DNA of 64,000 nt from JAGQRJ01 sp041402045 (GTDB taxonomy: Bacteria > Planctomycetota > J058): the NCBI GenBank assembly GCA_041402045.1, contig JAWKSZ010000018.1, forward strand, positions 56,595 through 120,594, read 5' to 3'. The position numbers and the translations under genes were made by a program. A model generated the notes under the pieces. It ran no database searches and was not told the DNA's origin. It saw only the letters and a list, made by a program, of their open reading frames with translations. Shown here in pieces: positions 46,320 to 57,190 of this stretch. Each line of letters opens with the position of its first letter. Positions within the stretch are counted from its first letter, which is position 1.

Positions 46320-47345
46320 GTGCGCCTGCCCAACTGGGTGGGCGACGTGCTCCTGGCGACGCCCTTCCTGCGTGCGCTGCGGCGGGGCTATCCCGACGCA
46401 AAGCTCACCGTCCACGGCAAGGGCCACACCCTCGAGCTCGTGGCCGACGAAGGGCTCTGGGACCGGGCCCTGCCCCTCGAGAAGCCGGGCAAGCTCTGGC
46501 CGGTGCGCGAGGGTCAGCGGGTGCGGCGCGAGGCGGGCCCCTTCGACCTGGCGCTGATCCTGCCCAACAGCTTCTCCTCGGCGGTCGTCGCGCGGCTGGT
46601 CGGGGCCCGGGAGCGCGTGGGCTACGGGCTCAACGGGCGCTCGCCGCTCCTGACCCGGGCGCTGCCAGTGCAGAAGGTCGGGCGGCTGCGGCCGATCCCC
46701 ATGGTCGACTACTACCTCGCCATGCTCGAAGCCCTGGGGATCGACACCGCGGGGATCCCCCGCCGGCCGCAGCTCACCGTGACCCCCGAGCAGGCCGCCC
46801 GCGCCGCGGAGCTGCGCCGCGCGGCGGGGATCGCCCCCGACGCGCGGGTGTGGGCGCTCAACTTCGGCGGCGCCTGGAAGACCAAGCGCTGGGTCCCGCA
46901 CCAGGGCGGACAGCTGATCCAGCTCCTGCGCGGCGAGGGGATCGTGCCCTACCTGCTCTGGGGTCCGGGCGAGGAGGAGCTGCGGGACGAGGTCGTGGCC
47001 GCGGCCGGCGGCGAGCCCGTGCCCGGCGCCGACACGTTGATCCCCTTGGACGGGCTGACGGCGTTCCTCCAGGGCGTCGAGCTCATGGTCTCCACCGACT
47101 CCGGCCCTCGGCACTTCGGCGTCGCGGCGGGGACGCCGGTGATCGTGCTCGTGGGCGGGACCCACCCCGACTACACCCACGTCGACTACGACCGCTACCG
47201 GATCCTCTGCGCCGAGGTCGAGTGCTGGCCCTGCCACCTCAAGACCTGCCCGATCGACTTCCGCTGCATGCGGCTCCTGACCCCGGCCTACGTGCTGCAG
47301 TCGGGGCTCTCGCTCCTGGGCGAGCTCAGCGATCACCCCGGCTGA
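46320..47345 (+). CDS. GT9 heptosyltransferase (WaaF/RfaF-like)
   Basis: This 341-residue enzyme transfers heptose from ADP-heptose to the lipopolysaccharide core. It shows 'RLPNWVGDVLLATPFLRALRRGYP' at the N-terminus, 'LILPNSFSSAVVARLVGARERVGY', and the C-terminal 'VSTDSGPRHFGVAAGTPVIVLVGGTHP' sugar-nucleotide site. The start is uncertain: GTG 46320 gives the usual family N-terminus, but in-frame ATGs at 46161 and 46179 would extend it over the glyoxalase start. It supports an outer membrane with LPS. It lies just upstream of a DUF2752 gene. Confidence 0.88.
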   Translation: MRLPNWVGDVLLATPFLRALRRGYPDAKLTVHGKGHTLELVADEGLWDRALPLEKPGKLWPVREGQRVRREAGPFDLALILPNSFSSAVVARLVGARERVGYGLNGRSPLLTRALPVQKVGRLRPIPMVDYYLAMLEALGIDTAGIPRRPQLTVTPEQAARAAELRRAAGIAPDARVWALNFGGAWKTKRWVPHQGGQLIQLLRGEGIVPYLLWGPGEEELRDEVVAAAGGEPVPGADTLIPLDGLTAFLQGVELMVSTDSGPRHFGVAAGTPVIVLVGGTHPDYTHVDYDRYRILCAEVECWPCHLKTCPIDFRCMRLLTPAYVLQSGLSLLGELSDHPG

Positions 47346-47374
47346 GGCCGGCGCCCGTCGGTTACCCTGAGCGG

Positions 47375-47878
47375 GTGGACGCCCCGCCCCCTGCTGCTCC
47401 TGTCGCGCCTGCGCGCTATGCCCCGGCCACCGTCTCGGCCTTCGGCCGCACCTGGCCCCGGGCCACGCTGCTCGAGCGGATCGCCTGGGCCGGCCAGTTC
47501 GTGGCGACCCTCGGGATCCTCATCGTGGCGCTCGTCCTCGACGCCGACCCCAGCGGGGTCGGGACCCACCAGCAGCTCGGCCTGCCCGAGTGCGGGTTCA
47601 TTCCCCTGTTCGGCGGCCCCTGCCCCTCCTGCGGGTTCACCACGACCTTCACCCTCGCCGCCCACGGCCACCTGCTCACCGCCTTCGTGAACCAGCCCTT
47701 CGGGTTCTTGCTGTTCCTGGGCGCGGTCGCGAGCCTGCCCCTGGGCGCCGTCGCCGTGCTCAAGCAGGTGAGCTGGCTCGAGGCCACCGACCGCTGGCCC
47801 TGGGGCCGGATCGTGGCCGGGACCCTGCTCCTGTGGCTCCTGTGCTGGGCCTACAAGTGGCAGATCTATTCGGGGTAG
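47375..47878 (+). CDS. DUF2752 membrane protein
   Basis: This 167-residue protein has the DUF2752 signature: 'CPSCGFTTTFTLAAHGHLLTAFVNQPFGF', between hydrophobic segments near residues 40-58, 108-128 and 145-162. The family is common in Gram-negative bacteria and has no known activity; the Cys pair may bind metal. It starts at GTG 47375, 30 bases after the heptosyltransferase stop and so is probably co-transcribed. Confidence 0.88.
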   Translation: MDAPPPAAPVAPARYAPATVSAFGRTWPRATLLERIAWAGQFVATLGILIVALVLDADPSGVGTHQQLGLPECGFIPLFGGPCPSCGFTTTFTLAAHGHLLTAFVNQPFGFLLFLGAVASLPLGAVAVLKQVSWLEATDRWPWGRIVAGTLLLWLLCWAYKWQIYSG

Positions 47879-47887
47879 GGTCGCTCG

Positions 47888-48397
47888 CTAGAAGCGCCCG
47901 TTTCCCCAGAACTCGCTGAACACTCCAGGGCAGAGCACGGAGATCGAGCCTTCGTCCTCATGACTCCATGCATGCTCGGGATCCAGCAGCTGCTCGAGAC
48001 CGAAGCCAAATGCAGCGTATGCCTGGTCGCAACTACCCTCCCCAAAGCGTCGGTCGAAGGGGACGTGAAGGAACCACTCCAACAGGGGTATCTCGCCGGC
48101 TGGGATCTCCCTGAACGCCTCGCACAGTGAGTCGGGCTGCCGCGGCGCACGCTCGTAGCGGTCCCTTCCGCACCCGACCAGCCAGGTCCGGAAGTCCGCG
48201 AAGCAGTCGTCGCTGCACCCACCGAGGACCGTGTAGGCCACGGCCCAGAGATCGTTGCGGTACGCGCCCGCATGCTTCAACCAGAAGTGGCCGCAGAACC
48301 GTGAACTCCTCCTCCGGCTGAGCTCGTCGAGTCCAGCTTCGAGCAGCTCTACCTGCGCAGATTCCGGACCAGTCGCCCGCTGGAACGGACGCGCCAA
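47888..48397 (-). CDS. DUF4240 protein, likely frame-interrupted at its N-terminus
   Basis: From TTG 48397 the frame gives 169 residues with the DUF4240 core: 'YRNDLWAVAYTVLGGCSDDCFADFRTWLVGCGRDRYERA' and 'PDSL'. DUF4240 normally begins with an 'FWxxI' helix, and exactly that ('ERRFWQVIGAS') lies just upstream in another frame (about 48425-48390) with no usable start codon. The most economical reading is one base lost or gained near 48390, in a gene that begins further upstream. No function is known for the family. It follows the kinase gene on the same strand, with about 95 bases between. Confidence 0.72.
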   Translation of the reverse strand: MARPFQRATGPESAQVELLEAGLDELSRRRSSRFCGHFWLKHAGAYRNDLWAVAYTVLGGCSDDCFADFRTWLVGCGRDRYERAPRQPDSLCEAFREIPAGEIPLLEWFLHVPFDRRFGEGSCDQAYAAFGFGLEQLLDPEHAWSHEDEGSISVLCPGVFSEFWGNGRF

Positions 48398-48490
48398 TCA
48401 CCTGCCAGAAGCGACGCTCCGGGAGGAGCAGGTTCGCTCGCCCTAGGATGTCGGGCCTGGCCGAGAGCGACTCGCCTCCTTCTCCCCCGC

Positions 48491-50649
<2,159 letters not shown>

Positions 50650-50654
50650 GCGGG

Positions 50655-51744
50655 TCAGGGTAGCGCCCCCGGCGGCGGCGGCGCCGGGCCTTGCTCCTCC
50701 AGCTCGGCCACGACCTGTAGGCCGCGGCGGCGCGTCGCCGTAGAGCGGCGGGCGGCTCTCAGGGCTCGCTCGCGACCTTGGCCGCGAGGGTCTCCAGGGC
50801 TCGGCCAGCGCGTTCCAGCCGTGCTCCACGGTCTCGACCCACTCGGTCTGCCGGCGCAAGGTCACGCAGGGGACGCCGAGGAAGTAGGCCTCCTTCTGCA
50901 GCCCGCCGGAGTCGGTGAGCACCCGCGCCGCGCGCTGGGCCAGGCCCAGGGTCTCGACGTAGGTCAGGGGCGGGATCAGTCGCAGCCCGGCGGGGGCCTG
51001 CTGGAGCCACGCGGGGCGGGCGCGCTCGAGGGCCGCCCGGGTGCGCGGGTGCAGGGGCAGCACGACCTCCAGGGGCAGCGCGGCCAGCGCCTCGAACCAG
51101 GCGACGAGCCGCGCGGGGTCGTCGGTGTTGCTCGCGCGGTGGAGCGTCGCCAGGCAGTAGCCGCCGGGCTGGAGGCCCAGGCGCTCGAGCGGCGCGGGGC
51201 CGGCGTGGGGCAGGTAGACCCGCACGGCGTCGAGCATGACGTCGCCGACCACCGCCGCCCGCCCGGGCACGCCCTCGCGGGCGAGCTGCGCCGCGGCCGC
51301 GGGGCCTGGGCAGAGCAGGAGCTCCGCGAGCTGGTCGGTGAGCACCCGGTTGCGCTCCTCGGGCATGTCGCGGTCGAAGGAGCGCAGCCCGGCCTCGACG
51401 TGGGCCAGCGGGATCCGGAGCTGCGAGGCCGCCAGCGCCGCGGCGAGGGTCGAGGTCGTGTCGCCGTAGACCACGACCCAGTCCGGGCGCTCGCGGCTGA
51501 AGTCGTCGGCCAGGCCCTCGAGCATGCGCGCGGTCTGGGCCGGGATCGAGCCCGGGCCGACGGCGAGGTTCAGGTCGGGATCCCTGAGCCCCAGGACCTT
51601 GAACTGATCGGCGGAGAGCGCGGGGTCGTAGTGCTGGCCGGTGTGCACCAGGCGCTCGACGTGCCCCGCCGCGGCCAGGGCGGCGGAGACCGGGGCGGCC
51701 TTCACGAACTGCGGGCGCGCGCCGACGACGGCGGTGACCTTCAC
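50655..51744 (-). CDS. wecB: UDP-N-acetylglucosamine 2-epimerase (C-terminal frame changes)
   Basis: This enzyme makes UDP-ManNAc from UDP-GlcNAc for cell-surface glycans. GTG 51744 opens 'VKVTAVVGARPQFVKAAPV'. Conserved parts follow: 'HTGQHYDPALS', 'VVVYGDTTSTLAAALAA', 'HVEAGLRSFDRDMPEERNR', 'LTDSGGLQKEAYFLGVPCVTLR' and 'EWVETVEHGWN'. After that the frame changes near 50800 and again near 50720 (one frame reads 'RPPLYGDA', the other 'RRRGLQVVAELEEQGP'), and the stop is TGA at 50655-50657. The length then matches the family (about 360). The start overlaps the GT2 stop (GTGA). Confidence 0.9.
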
Positions 51745-52495
51745 GGCGTGCGGCGCCAGGGCCCGAGCCGGCGGAACAGGCGCAGGTACCCCAGGGTCGT
51801 GGGCAGGATCTTCATGCGGCTCTTGCCGATCCGCTGGGTGGCGTCGAGGCGCATGGGCACCTCGCACACCCGCGCGTCGATCCGCTGCAGCTTGGCGAGC
51901 ATTTCCACCGCGTAGCTGAACCCGGTCTCCTGGATCGTGGCCTCGCCGTAGCGCGCGAACAGCTCGCGCAGGATCGCCACGGTGTGCACGCGGTAGAAGC
52001 TGGAGTAGGTGCTGACCCCGCGGATCCCGAGCACCAGCCGGCAGAGCAGATTCGCGCTGCTCGAGATCCCGATCCGGGTCCAGGTCGTGCCCTCGATCCC
52101 GCCGCCCACCGCGTGGGGCGAGGCCAGGGCCACGTCGAACCCGACCCGGGTCAGGGTCGTGAGCGCGGGGAGGATCGTGAGGTCGCTGGTCCCGTCGGCC
52201 TCGAGGGTCACCACCCGGTCGTCGGGCCCCGCGACCTCGACCACGTGGGCGAAGCCGGTGCGCATGGCCGCCCCGGGCCCCTGGTTCACCGCGTGGCGCA
52301 GCACGGTGCAGCGCCCGGGAGCGGTAGCCAGCGCGGCCTCGCCAGTCCCGTCGCTGCTCCGTCGTCGACCACGACCAGGTGGAACAGCTCCTCGAGCTGG
52401 GCGCGACGGCCGCCGCCAGCCCGCGGGCCATGCGCGGCAGGTTCTCGGCCTCGTTCAGCGCCGGGACCACGAGAACCTGGCGTCGAGCCGCTCAC
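51741..52495 (-). CDS. Family 2 glycosyltransferase (N-terminal frame changes)
   Basis: This is a dolichol-phosphate-mannosyltransferase-like enzyme of about 245 residues. Its start is probably GTG 52495, overlapping the epimerase stop. The N-terminal 'VLVVPALNEAENLPRMARGL' lies in one frame, 'LEELFHLVVVDDGA' in another (about 52385) and from 52304 the rest is open: 'LRHAVNQGPGAAMRTGFAHV', 'VVTLEADGTSDL', 'GISSSANLLCRLVLGIRGVSTYSSFYRVHTV'. At least two single-base errors are implied. It ends at TGA 51741, overlapping the wecB start. It probably adds a sugar to a lipid carrier for surface polysaccharide. Confidence 0.85.
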
Positions 52496-53468
52496 GCGAG
52501 CCGGCGCGCTCCAGGAGCCAGTCCCAGGTCCGGCGCAGCCCGTCCTCCACGTCGACCTCCGCCGAGAAGCCCGGGTGCTCGCGGGCCAGGCTCGGGTCGG
52601 GACGCGCCGCTGCACGTCCTCGTAGTTGCCGCCGAGGGAGGCGTTGGGTTGGAACTCGAGCTGGGGCGCGTCGTCTCGCGCGATCCCCAGCAGAGCTGGG
52701 CGAGCTCGTGATCGGAAACTCGCGGGTCCCCTTAATGTTCATAGACCATGCCCACGGCGCGCTCGGCGTCTGGGGCCAGGAGTGTGCCGCGCACCATGTC
52801 GTCCACGTGGGTGAAGGTCCGGCGCTGGGTGCATCATGGTGGATCGAGAGCGGCTCGCCCCGGTGGGCCTTCTCGAAGAACACCGACTGCGGGCCGCCGA
52901 GCCAGCCCTTGTGCTGGAACGGGCCGTAGCCGCCGAAGTAGCGCAGCACGGTCACCTGCAGCCCGCGCTCCTCGTGCAGCGCGAAGGCGACCTGCTCCTC
53001 GTACATCTTGGACACGGCGTAGGCCCAGCGGCGAACCTTGGGCGAGCCGATCACGCTGGGCGAGCTCTGCTCGCGGAAGGGGACGTCCGGGTTCTTGCCG
53101 TAGACGTCCGAGGTCGAGGCGACCGCGATCTTGGCTCCGACCTCCGCCGCGGCCTCGAGCACGACCCGGGAGCCGGTGGCGTTCACGTCGAGGGTCGCCA
53201 GGGCGTTGCCGTAGCGCGGGATCTTGCGCGCGGCGAGGTGCACGACCTTGTCCGCGTCGGCGCAGGCCGCGCGCACCGCGGCCTCGTCGCGCACGTCCGC
53301 GCGCACGAAGCGATACGCGGCGTGGTCCTCGAGCTCGGCCAGGTTCTCCGCCTCGCCCTCGCTCAGGTCGTCGAGGACCGTGACCCGCGAGCCCCGCGCG
53401 AGCAGCGCGCGGGTGAGGTTCGAGCCAATGAACCCGGCGCCGCCGGTAACCACCACGTGCTCGTTCAT
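52492..53468 (-). pseudogene. NAD-dependent sugar epimerase/dehydratase with several frame changes
   Basis: ATG 53468 opens an extended-SDR enzyme. It has the Rossmann motif 'VVVTGGAGFIGSNLTRAL', 'STSDVYGK', and active-site 'YAVSKMYEE' (Tyr-x3-Lys). Substrate loop 'FGGYGPFQHKGWLGGPQSVFF' is seen. After 'LSIHHDA' (about 52835) the conserved 'THVDDMVRGTLL' continues in another frame, returns at 'KGTREFPIT' (about 52740) and shifts again before 'PDPSLAREHPGFSAEVDVEDGLRRTWDWLLE'. At least three changes are needed, all in GC runs. If intact it would act on a UDP- or GDP-sugar. It heads the epimerase/GT2/wecB/kinase operon. Confidence 0.85.
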
Positions 53469-53507
53469 TGGATCCTGGCGCCCCGTCCCCCGCGGTAGAC
53501 TAGAGCC

Positions 53508-55640
53508 GTGCTCGTGAGAGCACAACCCGCACAGGGAGAGGCCGCTCTGAGTTGGATCGCACGCCGCGCGACGCGAGGCACCCTCGCGGCGCCCTTGGCC
53601 GGGCTGGCCGGCGTGGCGGTCGGGTGGCCCTGCGTGCGCCTGGGGTGGGTCGGCTACGACGAGACCTACTACGCCCGCGGCAACCTCTACCTGCGCGACC
53701 TGAGCGACCTCTGGACCCTGATCAGCCGCCCGGGCAACGGCTACCAGTTCCAGCCCACGACCTACGCCTCCCACGCGCTGGACTACGCCGTGTTCGGCGA
53801 CTCCGTCGCCGCGTTCCACGGGGTCAACGTCGCGCTCTACGCCCTGTGCTGCGCCCTCGTCGCCTGGCTGACCCAGACCCTGTGGGCGAGCTGGGGCGCG
53901 AACAAGGGCGCCGCCGAGGCCGGGTTCCTGGCCGGGCTCCTGTTCGCCGTGCACCCGGTCCACGTGGAGAGCTACGCCTGGCTCGGCGACCGCAAGGACC
54001 TCCTGGCCTGCGCGCTGGGGATCGCGAGCTACCTCGCGTATCGCCACCTGCCGCAGGCCGGCAGCCCGCGGCGCCGGCTGGGGCTGCACCTCCTGGGCGG
54101 AGGGCTCCTGGCCCTGGCCCTGGGCGCCAAGCTCTCCGCCGCGCCCCTCGGAGCCTGCCTCGCCCTCGAGGGCCTGCTCCGCGAGGGCGGCGGGCTCCGC
54201 GCGCGCGTGCGCGCGGCGTGGCGCTGGGGCGGCCCGGCGCTGGTCCTGGGCGCGCTGCTCTCGGTCGGCTGGTACGCGCTCCAGCTGCGCTACCCGGTCC
54301 CCCTGGGCCGGGTCAGCGCGCAGGGGCCGCTCGAGCGCGGGCTGTTCGTGCTCCGCTCCTACGGCCACTACGTGCGCCTCGTGCTCTGGCCGAGCGAGCT
54401 CGCCGTGCACTACTACCCGCGCCCGGCCTTCGCCGAGTGGGCCGTGAACCTGGGCTGGGGGCTGGCCGGGATCCTGGGCGGGTGGGCCCTGGCGCGGGAC
54501 CGCGGGCTGCGCCCGCTCGCGCTGTGGGCGGGGGGATGGTTCGTGCTCGGGCTCGTGCTCGTGGCCAACGTGATCCCGCTGGGCTACGTCAACGACCGCT
54601 ACCTGCTCCTGCCCTCCGTCGGGATCGCCGCGCTCCTCGGCGCCTGGGCCACCCGGGGCGGGCGCGGGCGCCGCGCGGCGCTGCTCGCGGCCGCCGCCGC
54701 GGGGGTCGCGCTCTCGGGGGCCCAGATCCCGACCTGGTCCTCGAGCGAGCGCCTGTGGCGTCAGGTGCTCGAGGTCGACCCCCGGCACCCCTTCGCCCTG
54801 GCCCAGGTCGCGCGGCTCGAGGCCGCCGCAGGGAACCTCGAGCGCGCCGAGCAGCTCGTGGCCGAGGCCCGGGACGAGGACCCCGACGCCGACTTCCCCG
54901 CGCTCGTGACCGCGGAGCTCCTCGACCGGCGCGGCGAGCGCGCCGCCGCGAGCGCGCTCCTGCGCGCCCAGGCCGCGCGCAGCCAGGAGGTCACCGTGGA
55001 GCTGCACCTCGGCCAGCGCGCGCTGGCGGCGGGGGAGATCCCGCGCGCGCAGACCCACGCGCTGCGCGCCCTCGCGCGGCAGCCGCGCAGCCTCGAGGCG
55101 CTCCAGCTCGCCGCGGGCAGCACGCTGCGGCTCGGCGACGCCGAGCTCGCGCTCATGTTCTGCCAGCGCGGGCTCGAGGTCGCGGCCCCGCCGGAGCTGG
55201 CCCTGCTCGCGCTGCAGAGCGCGCTCAGCGCCGGACGCTGGGAGCTGGCCGCGAGCTACCTCACGCTGGCCGAGCGCGGCGGGCGCACCTGGGAGACCGA
55301 CCTCCTCGCGGCGCAGCTCGCCTTCGAGCGCGGGCGACCGCAGGAGCTGCTCGCGCGGCTCGACGCCTGCGTGGCCACCGTACCGCGCGAGCTGCACCCG
55401 GCGATCCGCCAGCTCGTCGGGCTCCTCGAGCGGGTCGGCCGCGGGGAGCAAGCGCTGGCGGTGCTGCGCGAGGTGCGGCAGCCGCCGCCCGACCTGCGCC
55501 TGCTGCGCGCGCACTTCGAGGTCCGCCTCGGCGACCCCCTCGCGGCGCGGGTGCAGCTGCGCCGCGCCCTGGAGGCCGCCCCTGGGCTGCGCGAGCGCGC
55601 GCGCCAGGACCCGCTGCTCCGCCCCTGGACCGAGGAGTAG
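53508..55640 (+). CDS. TMTC-like membrane protein with TPR repeats
   Basis: This 710-residue protein starts at GTG 53508. About 11 hydrophobic spans fill residues 25-410, with 'HPVHVESYAWLGDRKDLLAC' near 148, the signature of TMTC/O-mannosyltransferase-type proteins. An acidic pair near 'GWVGYDETYY' (first loop) may be catalytic, as in GT-C enzymes. Residues 420-700 are a TPR array ('HPFALAQVARLEAAAGNLERAEQLVAEARDEDP' pattern). Eukaryotic TMTC proteins add mannose to cadherins; bacterial ones are uncharacterised. It is divergent from the sugar-epimerase operon, 39 bases away, so glycosylation is a coherent theme. Confidence 0.85.
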   Translation: MLVRAQPAQGEAALSWIARRATRGTLAAPLAGLAGVAVGWPCVRLGWVGYDETYYARGNLYLRDLSDLWTLISRPGNGYQFQPTTYASHALDYAVFGDSVAAFHGVNVALYALCCALVAWLTQTLWASWGANKGAAEAGFLAGLLFAVHPVHVESYAWLGDRKDLLACALGIASYLAYRHLPQAGSPRRRLGLHLLGGGLLALALGAKLSAAPLGACLALEGLLREGGGLRARVRAAWRWGGPALVLGALLSVGWYALQLRYPVPLGRVSAQGPLERGLFVLRSYGHYVRLVLWPSELAVHYYPRPAFAEWAVNLGWGLAGILGGWALARDRGLRPLALWAGGWFVLGLVLVANVIPLGYVNDRYLLLPSVGIAALLGAWATRGGRGRRAALLAAAAAGVALSGAQIPTWSSSERLWRQVLEVDPRHPFALAQVARLEAAAGNLERAEQLVAEARDEDPDADFPALVTAELLDRRGERAAASALLRAQAARSQEVTVELHLGQRALAAGEIPRAQTHALRALARQPRSLEALQLAAGSTLRLGDAELALMFCQRGLEVAAPPELALLALQSALSAGRWELAASYLTLAERGGRTWETDLLAAQLAFERGRPQELLARLDACVATVPRELHPAIRQLVGLLERVGRGEQALAVLREVRQPPPDLRLLRAHFEVRLGDPLAARVQLRRALEAAPGLRERARQDPLLRPWTEE

Positions 55641-55642
55641 GA

Positions 55643-55658
55643 CCGGCGCGGGCGCCGG
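55643..55658. terminator. Compact hairpin in the convergent gap
   Basis: CCGGCG-CGGG-CGCCGG is a perfect 6-bp stem in the 25-base gap between two convergent genes (stops at 55640 and 55666). It could serve both strands. Confidence 0.5.
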
Positions 55659-55665
55659 ATCGGAC

Positions 55666-57054
55666 TCACAGCAAGAGCAGGAGGAACACGATCACGAGCA
55701 CGACCACGAGCACGATCGCCACCGCCACCGCCACCACGAGCGCGGGGGAGGCCATGTCCTCCGGGTCGTCGACCGAGAACACGTCCGGGGGCGCGTCGCC
55801 GGCGACCTCGCCCGAGATCTTGCCGGAGTCGGAGTCGCGGTCCCAGAGCGTGACCTCAGGGGCGTCGAGGGGCAGGTCGCGCAGCAGCGCCTCGAGGTCG
55901 CGGATCAGCGCGTCGCAGTCGGCGTAGCGCTTGTCGCGGTGCTTCTCGAGCATTTTGCCCAGCACCCGGCGCACGCGGTCGGAGAGCTCGGGGTAGTGCT
56001 CGCGGGGGTCGCGCAGCCGCGAGTGGGCCTCGCCCTTGAGGATCTCGATCCCGGTGAACTCGCGGAAGCCCTGGGTCCCGGTGACCAGGTAGTAGAACAC
56101 CATGCCCAGGGAGAACACGTCCGCCCGCCCGTCGATCCGGTCGATCCGCCCGATCTCGTGGGCCATGTAGAGCGGGGTGCCCACGAACGCGCCCTCGTAG
56201 GTCATGGACTCGACGGTGTAGTCCTTGGCGAGGCCGAAGTCGGTGAGCTTCACCTTCCCGTCGCGGGTGATCAGGATGTTCTCGGCCTTCACGTCGCGGT
56301 GCACGACCTGCGAGGCGTGGGCGACCTGCAGCGCCTGGGCCACCGAGATCACGATCCGCGTGGCCTCCTCGAACGGGATCCGCCCCCGGCGCTGGACGAA
56401 CTTCTCCAGGTCCTCGCCGTCGACGTACTGCATGACCATGTAGTGGGTCGACTCGTCGCGCGTCCCCACGTCGTGGACCATGACCAGGTTCGGGTGCTCC
56501 ATGCGCGCGGCCGCGCGGGCCTCGCGGAAGAAGCGGCGGACGGTGCGCTCCTTGGCGGCGCTCTCCCGGGTCAGGACCTTGACCACCACCTCGCGCCGCA
56601 GCGACTCGTGGCGCGCCAGGTAGACGTTGGCCATGGCGCCGCCGCCGATCCTGGCCTGGATCAGGCAACCGCCCAGGGCCTGGCCGATCAGCGGGTCCTC
56701 GTCGGGGTTGGGCGAGGGGCCCATGGCCACCGCGACGCCGGCGCCGTTGTTGCCGCGGCCGAGCTGCGCGGCCCCGGTCGGGTAGATCGCGTGGGCGGCG
56801 CCGCCGGGGTTCGTCGGCGGGTTGCGGAAGCGGGCCGAGGCCTGCATGCGGTGCTGCGCGATCTCACGCTGACGCTGGGTGATGTGCCCGACCTGCGCCT
56901 CGGTGAGGATCTCGTAGTCCAAGAAGATCTGGCTCAGCGGGGTGTGCGGGTCGTTGTGGATCTGCAGCTGCGTCGCGTGGTTGACCTCCTCTTCCGAGAG
57001 CCAACCCCACTTGAGCGCGATCTGGGCGAACAACCTGTCGCTTTCGCTAACCAT
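55666..57054 (-). CDS. Tail-anchored Ser/Thr kinase with MshEN-like N-terminal region
   Basis: This 462-residue kinase starts at ATG 57054. Residues 1-65 form two short helical repeats ('LFAQIALKWGWLSEEEVNHATQLQIH', 'LSQIFLDYEILTEAQVGHITQRQREI') that resemble the N-terminal domain of type II secretion ATPases, a domain often seen before kinases in planctomycetes. The kinase (about 140-400) is complete: 'IGGGAMANVYLA', 'VVVKVLT', 'HRDVKAENILIT', 'DFGLAK', though 'APE' is 'AHE'. The last 25 residues are hydrophobic ('ALVVAVAVAIVLVVVLVIVFLLLLL'), so it is tail-anchored. It is divergent from the SecD-like genes, so a shared promoter region is likely. Confidence 0.9.
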   Translation of the reverse strand: MVSESDRLFAQIALKWGWLSEEEVNHATQLQIHNDPHTPLSQIFLDYEILTEAQVGHITQRQREIAQHRMQASARFRNPPTNPGGAAHAIYPTGAAQLGRGNNGAGVAVAMGPSPNPDEDPLIGQALGGCLIQARIGGGAMANVYLARHESLRREVVVKVLTRESAAKERTVRRFFREARAAARMEHPNLVMVHDVGTRDESTHYMVMQYVDGEDLEKFVQRRGRIPFEEATRIVISVAQALQVAHASQVVHRDVKAENILITRDGKVKLTDFGLAKDYTVESMTYEGAFVGTPLYMAHEIGRIDRIDGRADVFSLGMVFYYLVTGTQGFREFTGIEILKGEAHSRLRDPREHYPELSDRVRRVLGKMLEKHRDKRYADCDALIRDLEALLRDLPLDAPEVTLWDRDSDSGKISGEVAGDAPPDVFSVDDPEDMASPALVVAVAVAIVLVVVLVIVFLLLLL

Positions 57055-57167
57055 CCTCGACCACTGTAGCCCCGGGCCCCGACGGGCGCTATCCAGTCCC
57101 GGCCCAGCAGTTACCGCCCCGGGCACCGCGCTGCACTGCGTCGCGCAGGGGACGCCGAGCGCTCTGC

Positions 57168-57173
57168 TATCCT
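57168..57173 (+). promoter_or_regulatory. Candidate extended -10 (TGCTATCCT)
   Basis: TG-C-TATCCT lies 18 bases before the ATG at 57191, in the 136-base gap between the divergent kinase and the SecD-like gene. The -35 is not clear. Confidence 0.35.
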
Positions 57174-57190
57174 CCCTGCGAGGGGAGCTC

